In this document: positions 1 through 4,848 of the stretch, piece after piece | Layout: each line of letters begins with the position of its first letter | Numbering within the stretch: position 1 is the stretch's first letter | Source of the DNA: Streptomyces sp. | GTDB lineage: Bacteria; Actinomycetota; Actinomycetes; Streptomycetales; Streptomycetaceae | Length of the DNA: 5,231 bases | Direction of reading: 5' to 3' | Assembly (NCBI GenBank): GCA_003519485.1 | Contig: DOWQ01000382.1 | Coordinates: forward strand, 1 to 5,231 | Notes under the pieces: generated by a model | Database searches by the model: none | Seen by the model: the letters and a program-made list of their open reading frames with translations, nothing else | Told to the model about the DNA's origin: nothing | Program-made: the position numbers and the translations under genes

Positions 1-1653
1 GGGCGGTGCGTCCGCGGGCGTCCCCGCGGGCAGTGCCGGCGCCTGCGGCCCGGCGGTGCGCTGCCGGCTCTCGGGGTGCGCCTCCAGCCAGCTGCTGATG
101 GCGATCCGCGCGGCCGGCGTCCGGGCGTGCTCCAGCCATTCCGGGGACGGTCCGGCAGCGTGGTCCTGGCCCATCAGCAGTTGGAACGTGTCCCCGTCGT
201 CGAGGACCGTGGCCAGCGTGGCGAGCCGGCCGTTGACCCGCGCGCCCATGCACGTGTGTGCCCTGCCGCCGTGCAGCGCGTACGCCGCGTCCACGCAGCT
301 GGCGCCCGCCGGGAGGCTGAGGGTGCTGCCGCCGCCGTGGAAGACGGTGATCTCCCGGTCTTCGGCGAGGGCCTCGCGCAGGGAGGTCCAGAAGGCCTCG
401 GAGTCGGGGGTGGCCTCCTGCCAGTCGAGCAGCCGGGAGAGCCAGCCGGGCCGGGTGGGGTCGGCGCGCTCGCCGTCAGGGGCATCGACGGCGTCGCCAC
501 TGTCGGCGGCGCTGTCCGGCGCGGTGTACGGATTGCCGAGCGCGATGACGCCCGCCTCGGCCACCTGGTGCATCCGGTGGGTCCGGATGAGGACCTCCGC
601 GACCTCGCCGTCCGGGCCGGCGGCCACGGCGGTGTGCAGGGACTGGTAGAGGTTGAACTTGGGCGCGGCGATGAAGTCCTTGAACTCGGAGATCACCGGG
701 GTGAGGCAGGTGTGCAGCTCGCCGAGGACCGCGTAGCAGTCGGCGTCCTCCGTCACGAGCACGAGGAGCCGGCCGAGGTCGGCCCCGGTCAGCTCGCCCC
801 GCTTGCGCCGCACCCGGTGGACGGAGACGAAGTGCCGCGGTCTGATCAGGACTTCGGCGGTGATGCCCGCCTCGCGCAGTACGGAGCGCATCTCGTCTGC
901 CGTTCCGGCCAGCACGGTGCTGTCGGTGTGTTCCTGGACGAGGCGGCGGGTGTCCTCGTACTGCTCGGGGTGCAGGATCGCGAAGACCATGTCCTCGAGC
1001 TCGGTCTTGAGCGCCTGGACGCCGAGCCGTTCGGCGAGCGGGATGAGGACGTCCCGGGTCACCTTCGCGATGCGCACCTGTTTCTCCGGACGCATGACAC
1101 CGAGCGTGCGCATGTTGTGCAGCCGGTCGGCGAGTTTGACCGACATCACCCGGACGTCGTTGCCGGTCGCGACGAGCATCTTGCGGAAGGTCTCGGGCTC
1201 GGCCGCGGCGCCGTAGTCCACCTTCTCCAGCTTGGTGACCCCGTCGACGAGATAGCGCACCTCCTCGCCGAACTGCTCGCCCACCTGATCGAGCGTCACT
1301 TCGGTGTCCTCCACGGTGTCGTGGAGCAGCGACGCGGTCAGGGTCGTGGTCTCGGCGCCGAGCTGAGCGAGGATCAGCGTCACGGCGAGCGGGTGGGTGA
1401 TGTACGGCTCACCGCTCTTGCGCATCTGGCCCCGGTGCGAGGACTCCGCCAGGAGGTACGCCCGGCGCAGCGGGTCCAGGTCGGCGCCGGGGTGGTGGGC
1501 GCGGTGGACCTTGGCCACATGTTCGATCGCGTCCGGCACCTGCTCCCGGGCTCCCGGTCCGAGGAGCGCCGCGCGCCCGAGTCTGCGCAGCTCGATGCGG
1601 GGGCGGCCGCGCCTGCGGACGGGAGGACCAGGTTTCATGGCCTCTGCGCACAT
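1..1653 (-). CDS. rshA: RelA/SpoT homologue (RshA-type (p)ppGpp hydrolase/synthetase), 3' end outside window
   Basis: The 551 visible codons read in one frame without a stop. Order of domains: a basic N-terminus (1–30), HD hydrolase (about 60–235), synthetase-like domain (about 255–375), an Asp/Ala/Pro-rich linker (377–402) and TGS (about 433–493) with a following helical segment. The hydrolase is complete. Metal ligands are H87 (in YITHPL), H111 and D112 (LLHDTVED) and D176 (KLADRLHN); the catalytic pair is E115/D116. The synthetase keeps D292, Y336 (in PKFNLYQSLHT) and E353, but differs from classical Rel at several conserved sites: EFKD at 323–326 instead of RFKD, L297 where an Arg is usual, and no HWKYK motif after 370. 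Any C-terminal regulatory domains (zinc-finger/RIS, ACT) would lie beyond position 1. The start is ATG at 1653, chosen for a GGAGG (1659–1663) five bases upstream; an ATG at 1638 is less well placed. S. coelicolor has a main synthetase RelA and this dapF-linked paralogue RshA. The family call is very sure. Net activity (mostly hydrolase) is inference. Confidence 0.95.
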   Translation of the reverse strand, partial: MCAEAMKPGPPVRRRGRPRIELRRLGRAALLGPGAREQVPDAIEHVAKVHRAHHPGADLDPLRRAYLLAESSHRGQMRKSGEPYITHPLAVTLILAQLGAETTTLTASLLHDTVEDTEVTLDQVGEQFGEEVRYLVDGVTKLEKVDYGAAAEPETFRKMLVATGNDVRVMSVKLADRLHNMRTLGVMRPEKQVRIAKVTRDVLIPLAERLGVQALKTELEDMVFAILHPEQYEDTRRLVQEHTDSTVLAGTADEMRSVLREAGITAEVLIRPRHFVSVHRVRRKRGELTGADLGRLLVLVTEDADCYAVLGELHTCLTPVISEFKDFIAAPKFNLYQSLHTAVAAGPDGEVAEVLIRTHRMHQVAEAGVIALGNPYTAPDSAADSGDAVDAPDGERADPTRPGWLSRLLDWQEATPDSEAFWTSLREALAEDREITVFHGGGSTLSLPAGASCVDAAYALHGGRAHTCMGARVNGRLATLATVLDDGDTFQLLMGQDHAAGPSPEWLEHARTPAARIAISSWLEAHPESRQRTAGPQAPALPAGTPADAPP

Positions 1654-1658
1654 GGGCA

Positions 1659-1663
1659 CCTCC
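1659..1663 (-). promoter_or_regulatory. Shine-Dalgarno site for the Rel homologue
   Basis: The minus strand reads GGAGG, then five bases, then ATG at 1653. This decides the start: the next in-frame ATG (1638) has only a poorly spaced GAGG. An in-frame GTG at 1659 would overlap the site itself. Confidence 0.7.
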
Positions 1664-1687
1664 GGCGGCTCGACCGGCGGGGCGGCA

Positions 1688-1705
1688 TGACCGCTTCTGA
1701 CCGCT
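1688..1705 (-). repeat. Tandem octamer AGCGGTCA x2 upstream of the Rel homologue
   Basis: On the minus strand AGCGGTCA occurs twice, separated by GA, giving a 10-bp period (1698–1705 and 1688–1695). It lies 34–52 bases upstream of the ATG at 1653. The spacing of about one helical turn is what a regulator binding as a direct-repeat dimer would use, but the binding role is only inference. I do not recognise it as a known operator. Confidence 0.4.
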
Positions 1706-1759
1706 GCCCGCTGCGGCCGGGACGGCATGTGCCCCTGGGCTCCCCGAGACGGGTACCCA

Positions 1760-1783
1760 GGCCGGTGCTTGATGCTACCGGCC
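1760..1783 (-). terminator. Second hairpin in the dapF–rshA spacer
   Basis: GGCCGGT and ACCGGCC form a perfect 7-bp stem around a 10-base interior. That interior can add two GC pairs past a bulged A. It lies 63 bases beyond the dapF stop, just after the hairpin at 1795–1817. No U-run follows, which is normal for Streptomyces. It could be a back-up terminator or part of the rshA leader. Confidence 0.4.
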
Positions 1784-1794
1784 ATGTCCCGCGC

Positions 1795-1817
1795 CTCCGG
1801 ACAGTGCCCGTCCGGAG
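1795..1817 (-). terminator. Probable dapF terminator hairpin
   Basis: CTCCGGAC and GTCCGGAG make a perfect 8-bp stem with a 7-base loop, 29 bases past the dapF stop codon. There is no U-tract. The position suggests that dapF transcription ends, or is attenuated, before rshA. The minus-strand TAGCAT at 1772–1777 downstream of it fits the loose actinobacterial –10 pattern TANNNT, but no convincing –35 accompanies it. Confidence 0.55.
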
Positions 1818-1846
1818 TGAACGAGATCACCTATTCGAGCGACAGC

Positions 1847-2737
1847 TCAGCCGAAAACCGTTGCGAGCCAGTCCGGGTCGAGAGTGCCCTCGGCGACGAT
1901 TTCCGCGGGGCCGGTCATCTCGATGCCGCCGTCGGGCCGCTCGGTGATCGTCAGGCTGCCGCCGGGAAGATCCACGGTGTACGTCTCGGGCCGGCCGGTG
2001 ATCGCGGGGTCCGCGCCGTCCCGGCGGGCCGCGGCGACCATCACGGCGCAGGCGCCGGTGCCGCAGGACCGGGTCTCCCCGGCGCCCCGCTCGTGGACGC
2101 GCATCGCCACGTGCCGGGGACCGCGGTCGACGACGAACTCGACGTTCGCGCCGTCCGGGTAGGCGGTGGCCGGCTCGACGGGGGGCGCCTCGAGCAGCGC
2201 GCCCGCGTGGGACAGGTCCTCGACGAACGCGACCGCGTGCGGATTGCCCATGTTGACGTGACGGGCGGGCCAGCTGCGGCCCCCGGCCGTCACGGACACC
2301 TCGCCCTCCGGGAGCAGCGCCTCCCCCATGCCGACGGTGATGTCTCCCGGAGTGCCGTCGGCGCCCGCCTTCGCGATGTGCACGCGGCGCACCCCGGCGC
2401 GGGTGGCGACCGCCAGGTCGCCCTCCGCCGCGAGCCCGGCGCGCTGCAGGTAGCGGGCGAACACCCGTACGCCGTTGCCGCACATCTCGGCGACACTGCC
2501 GTCGCCGTTGCGGTAGTCCATGAACCACTCGGCCCGCGCGGCCATCCCGGCCGCCTCGGGGTGCGCCGCGGACCGTACGACATGCAGCAGGCCGTCCCCG
2601 CCGATGCCGCCCCGCCGGTCGCAGAGACGGGCGACGGCGGCCGGGGACGGATCGAGGGCGTTCTCCGGATCCGGCAGGATGACGAAGTCGTTCTCGGTGC
2701 CGTGGCCCTTGAGGAAGGCGATGGGTGCGGTGCTCAC
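1847..2737 (-). CDS. dapF: Diaminopimelate epimerase DapF
   Basis: DapF interconverts LL- and meso-diaminopimelate in the cytoplasm, the penultimate step of lysine synthesis and the source of DAP for peptidoglycan. The two-cysteine, cofactor-independent active site is complete: C86 in MCGNGVR and C225 in SCGTGAC act as the base/acid pair. Substrate-binding elements are also visible: ENDF near the N-terminus (N16), YRNGDGS (75–81), GNPHAV (164–169), NVEF (198–201) and ERGAGET (216–222). The product is 296 residues, a usual length for actinobacterial DapF. The start is GTG at 2737, giving the family-typical N-terminus VSTAPIAFLKGHGTENDF; the reading frame stays open 46 codons further upstream, but that stretch overlaps the neighbouring gene and is not DapF-like. 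The GGGAGG before this GTG has no spacer, so a leaderless start is possible (see regulatory entry). The membrane-protein gene ends 43 bases upstream; linkage to miaA is conserved in actinobacteria. Confidence 0.97.
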   Translation of the reverse strand: MSTAPIAFLKGHGTENDFVILPDPENALDPSPAAVARLCDRRGGIGGDGLLHVVRSAAHPEAAGMAARAEWFMDYRNGDGSVAEMCGNGVRVFARYLQRAGLAAEGDLAVATRAGVRRVHIAKAGADGTPGDITVGMGEALLPEGEVSVTAGGRSWPARHVNMGNPHAVAFVEDLSHAGALLEAPPVEPATAYPDGANVEFVVDRGPRHVAMRVHERGAGETRSCGTGACAVMVAAARRDGADPAITGRPETYTVDLPGGSLTITERPDGGIEMTGPAEIVAEGTLDPDWLATVFG

Positions 2738-2750
2738 CCTCCCGATGCTA
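2738..2750 (-). promoter_or_regulatory. Possible –10 element for a leaderless dapF transcript
   Basis: On the minus strand TAGCAT (2745–2750) matches the actinobacterial –10 pattern TANNNT and ends seven bases before the GTG start at 2737. Transcription from it would begin at or next to the start codon. A GCGACG hexamer 18 bases upstream is a weak –35. The only Shine-Dalgarno-like sequence, GGGAGG, abuts the GTG with zero spacing, which is poor for normal initiation but no obstacle to leaderless translation. This is inference from sequence only. Confidence 0.35.
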
Positions 2751-2780
2751 CGACCCCGCGGGTACGCCCGTCGCGGCCGG

Positions 2781-3221
2781 TCAGCGGAGGCGGGCCACCC
2801 GCCAGAGGCAGAGGGCCGCCACCGTGCCGACGACGAGCGCGTAGAGGAGTACGACGCGCCAGTCGAGGCGGGCACCGGTGCCGCGGGCCGGGAAGCCCGG
2901 CCAGGTGAGGCCGACCCGGCGGGCCGCCATCACGCTCCAGCCGGCCGCGCAGCAGCAGATGAGCAGGCCGAGCATGGCGACGACCGCGCCGCCGCCCCCG
3001 AAGGCGAAGGCCAGCGGGAAGGCGAACATCAGTGAGCCGAGGGCCGCCAGCACGACGATCGGCGCGAGCTGCCAGATCCGCAGTTTCCTCGGCGGCCGGA
3101 TCTCACGGAAGGATTCGCCGCCTTCGGGGGCGGCATCCGCGTCGGGCCCGTCCGGGGCCAGGGACGCCTGGAGCCCGTCCGGCGGCTGCGGTCTGTCACG
3201 GGGGCCGGCCTCCATCGCCAC
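2781..3221 (-). CDS. Small three-helix membrane protein of unknown function
   Basis: I do not recognise a characterised family. The 146-residue product begins with a Pro/Asp/Gly-rich, probably disordered cytoplasmic segment (1–36), then a basic stretch IRPPRKLR (41–48). Three hydrophobic segments follow at about 51–74, 79–100 (with a Cys triplet at 89–91) and 121–141, ending in a basic tail. Positive charges precede the first helix and follow the second and third, which suggests a cytoplasmic N-terminus. The start is GTG at 3221, four bases after GGAGG (3226–3230); the in-frame ATG at 3215 is ten bases from the same site and equally plausible. It sits between miaA and dapF, on the same strand, as in Streptomyces (I recall an SCO5792-type hypothetical there). 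It is probably co-transcribed with one or both, but nothing visible gives a biochemical role. Confidence 0.8.
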   Translation of the reverse strand: MAMEAGPRDRPQPPDGLQASLAPDGPDADAAPEGGESFREIRPPRKLRIWQLAPIVVLAALGSLMFAFPLAFAFGGGGAVVAMLGLLICCCAAGWSVMAARRVGLTWPGFPARGTGARLDWRVVLLYALVVGTVAALCLWRVARLR

Positions 3222-3286
3222 GCGCCCTCCCAGTCAGACATCGGCTTGATCGAAGGTCGATGATGGCACGCCCGACATGGCCCGGA

Positions 3287-3303
3287 GGACGCCTGGAGCG
3301 TCC
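3287..3303 (-). terminator. Weak hairpin after miaA
   Basis: GGACGC and GCGTCC form a 6-bp perfect stem with a 5-base loop, 16 bases beyond the miaA stop. The stem is short and has no U-run, so it is at best a partial terminator. The rest of the 98-base spacer (3222–3319) holds a 10-bp perfect palindrome ATCACGTGAT at 3311–3320 touching the miaA stop codon, and a smaller inverted repeat ATCGA–AGG–TCGAT at 3249–3261. I see no clear –10 motif for the membrane gene, which favours read-through from miaA. Confidence 0.25.
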
Positions 3304-3319
3304 CGATGCCATCACGTGA

Positions 3320-4258
3320 TCAGGCTGTGACCGCTCGTTCGACGAACGTCATCGCCCGCCCCAGCAGTTCCCCCCGCTGGGCCTCGGCCCCGCTGAGCCA
3401 GTGCACCCGGGGGTCCCGGCGGAACCAGGAGTCCTGGCGGCGCGCGAAGCGCTTGGTGGCGCGTACGGTCTCGGCCTGCGCCTCCTCCTCGCCGCACTCC
3501 CCCGCCAGGAAGGCGAGCACCTGCTGGTAGCCCAGCGCGCGGGAGGCCGTACGGCCCTCGCGGAGCCCGGCGGCCTCCAGCTCGCGCACCTCCGCGACGA
3601 GCCCCTCGTCCCACATCCGGCGCGCCCGCGCGGCGATCCGGGCGTCGAGCTCCGGGCGGCCGACGTCGACGCCGATCTGGACCGTGTCGTAGACCGCCTC
3701 GTGGCCGGGCAGGTTGGCCGTGAACGGGCGGCCGGTGATCTCGATCACCTCCAGGGCCCGGACGATGCGCCGGCCGTTGCCGCACAGGATCGCCCTGGCC
3801 GCGTCGGGGTCGGCGGCGGCGAGCCGGGCGTGCAGGGCACCGGGGCCCAGGTCCTCGAGTTCGGCCTCCAGCCGGGCCCGTACGGCCGGGTCGGTGCCGG
3901 GGAACTCCAGCGCGTCGATGGCGCCGCGCACGTACAGCCCGGAGCCGCCGACGAGCACGGGCGTACGGCCGTCGGCGAGCAGCCGGTCGATCTCCGCCCG
4001 GGCCAGCCGCTGGTACTCGGCCACGCTCGCGACCTCCGTCACGTCCCAGATGTCGAGCAGCCGGTGCGGCACGCCCTGCCGCTCGACCGGGGAGAGCTTG
4101 GCGGTGCCGATGTCCATGCCCCGGTACAGCTGCATGGAGTCGGCGTTCACGACCTCCCCGCCGAGCCGCTGGGCGAGGGCGACGCCGAGATCGGACTTGC
4201 CGGCCGCCGTGGGGCCGACGACGGCGATGACGCGTGGGGAGTCCTCTGTGCGCTTCAC
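3320..4258 (-). CDS. miaA: tRNA dimethylallyltransferase MiaA
   Basis: MiaA transfers the dimethylallyl group of DMAPP to N6 of A37 in tRNAs that read codons starting with U, giving i6A, which MiaB can then methylthiolate. The 312-residue product has the full set of motifs: P-loop GPTAAGKS (15–22), NADSMQLYRGMDIGTAK (38–54) with the catalytic Asp40, GGSGLY (104–109), GNGRRIVRALE (160–170), ASRALGYQQ (238–246) and the tRNA-contacting FARRQDSWFRRDPR (271–284). The start is GTG at 4258, which places the P-loop where family members have it. A GGGAG lies nine bases upstream (4268–4272), with a closer GGAG at 4261–4264. The frame stays open 53 codons further upstream, but that stretch is promoter-like and not MiaA-like. 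In Streptomyces one expected substrate is the developmental tRNA-Leu(UUA) encoded by bldA; I recall that miaA loss affects development and metabolite production in S. albus. Confidence 0.97.
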   Translation of the reverse strand: MKRTEDSPRVIAVVGPTAAGKSDLGVALAQRLGGEVVNADSMQLYRGMDIGTAKLSPVERQGVPHRLLDIWDVTEVASVAEYQRLARAEIDRLLADGRTPVLVGGSGLYVRGAIDALEFPGTDPAVRARLEAELEDLGPGALHARLAAADPDAARAILCGNGRRIVRALEVIEITGRPFTANLPGHEAVYDTVQIGVDVGRPELDARIAARARRMWDEGLVAEVRELEAAGLREGRTASRALGYQQVLAFLAGECGEEEAQAETVRATKRFARRQDSWFRRDPRVHWLSGAEAQRGELLGRAMTFVERAVTA

Positions 4259-4513
4259 CGCTCCAGTCTCCCAAACCCGCGGTCCGGCCCGGGACGAGTC
4301 GCCTGCCGGGCGGCGGGGCCCGGAGTGCGGCCCGGCCAGAGGACGCTTCCGGAGAGCAGGATCGGCCTCGCGCGCGTAAAATATGGGATGAATATGGGCG
4401 TTTTCAGATGGTTCCATCGCCTGTGGTCAACCGTCCGGGGCGGACGGGGGCGACAGCCGCGGCGGGACCGGAGGGAATGCCCGCACCAGCCTCCTACGAG
4501 GGAGATGTCGCTC
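4259..4513. promoter_or_regulatory. Divergent promoter region between miaA and the antitoxin-like gene
   Basis: These 255 bases separate divergent genes and contain no coding sequence that I accept. The local AT content rises sharply at 4377–4406, unlike anything else in the window. TAAAAT (4377–4382, plus) fits TANNNT for the antitoxin gene. TATTTT (4378–4383, minus) fits it for miaA, with a weak CTGAAA 18 bases upstream. TTGACC (4425–4430, minus) resembles a –35 but has no good –10 at 17 bases. AATATGGG occurs twice with an 11-bp period (4380–4387 and 4391–4398), and GATGG-TT-CCATC (4407–4418) is a short inverted repeat. A shared promoter zone is likely. The assignment of each element is inference. 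The leaders implied would be roughly 110–125 bases on each side. Confidence 0.5.
4498..4504 (+). promoter_or_regulatory. Shine-Dalgarno site of the antitoxin-like gene
   Basis: GAGGGAG followed by nine bases and ATG 4514. It decides the start, because the alternative in-frame ATG at 4505 has no spacer and would give only three extra residues (MSL). Confidence 0.6.
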
Positions 4514-4735
4514 ATGGGCCTGATGGACAAACTCAAGGGCAAGATGCAGGGCCAAGGTGGCCGTGACCTCGCGCAGCAGCACGGGGACAAGATCGAAAAG
4601 GGTACGGACCGGGTCGGCGACATGGCCGATTCCAAGACCCGGGGCAAGCACAGCAGGCACATCCGTACCGGCACCAAGAAGGGCAAGGACGCGCTCGGCC
4701 GTTACTCCGGGAAGGACGACGACACCGGAGTGTGA
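4514..4735 (+). CDS. MT0933-like antitoxin family small protein
   Basis: This is a 73-residue, strongly charged, Lys/Gly/Asp-rich protein with no membrane segment. Its N-terminus MGLMDKLKGK, the QHGDKIEKGTDRVGDMAD block (22–39), the KTRGKHS block (41–47) and the TGTKKGKDALG block (52–62) follow the short-repeat pattern of the MT0933/Rv0909 antitoxin family (Pfam MT0933_antitox). In M. tuberculosis Rv0909 is paired with the toxin Rv0910. Many Streptomyces copies stand alone, and here both neighbours are housekeeping genes, so a true antitoxin role is not shown. The start is ATG 4514: GAGGGAG (4498–4504) lies nine bases upstream, whereas the in-frame ATG at 4505 directly abuts that site. The upstream frame stays open back to 3401 only because it is antisense to miaA. 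The gene is the only plus-strand gene in the window, diverges from miaA and ends before a strong hairpin. Confidence 0.85.
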   Translation: MGLMDKLKGKMQGQGGRDLAQQHGDKIEKGTDRVGDMADSKTRGKHSRHIRTGTKKGKDALGRYSGKDDDTGV

Positions 4736-4745
4736 CCGCCCACGT

Positions 4746-4783
4746 GCGACGGCCGCGCCGCCTGTGGGCGGCGCGGCCGTCGC
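4746..4783. terminator. Strong bidirectional terminator hairpin
   Basis: GCGACGGCCGCGCCGCC and its exact complement form a 17-bp perfect stem around a TGTG tetraloop, extendable by a G–T and a G–C pair. It begins ten bases after the antitoxin stop (4735) and lies 65 bases beyond the stop (4849) of the convergent minus-strand gene, so it can serve both. It has no U-tract, as is usual for Streptomyces I-shaped terminators. The remaining bases 4784–4848 show nothing else. Confidence 0.85.
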
Positions 4784-4848
4784 GCTGTGTCCGGGGCCGG
4801 TACTGCGGTCGGCACTGTGCCGAGATGCTCCCCGGCACTGCGTCGGCG

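Noticed and set aside
76..1947. 623-codon plus-strand open frame
   Set aside because: It is antisense to the Rel homologue, runs through the non-coding spacer into the end of dapF, and its translation is a low-complexity Gly/Arg/Val/Asp mix with no domain. Long antisense frames are typical in GC-rich genomes.
1827..2528. 233-codon minus-strand frame inside dapF
   Set aside because: It is an off-frame shadow of dapF, dominated by Arg and Gly.
2738..2875. 46-codon N-terminal extension of DapF
   Set aside because: It would overlap the end of the membrane-protein gene and is an Arg/Ser-rich shadow. DapF homology begins right after GTG 2737.
3311..3320. ATCACGTGAT palindrome as a regulator site
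   Set aside because: The 10-bp palindrome is real, but it overlaps the miaA stop region, has no associated promoter motif and could occur by chance.
4259..4417. 53-codon N-terminal extension of MiaA
   Set aside because: The extra residues do not resemble MiaA, would put the P-loop far from the N-terminus, and cover the AT-rich promoter patch. GTG 4258 gives the normal 312-residue length.
3401..4513. N-terminal extension of the antitoxin-like gene to a 444-residue protein
   Set aside because: The stretch is antisense to miaA and through the promoter region. Only the last 73 codons match a family and have a well-placed RBS.
4477..4566. Short upstream ORF (ATG 4477) overlapping the antitoxin start
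   Set aside because: It has a purine-rich site but almost no spacer, a different frame and a composition like a shadow of the real gene. There is no support beyond the ATG.
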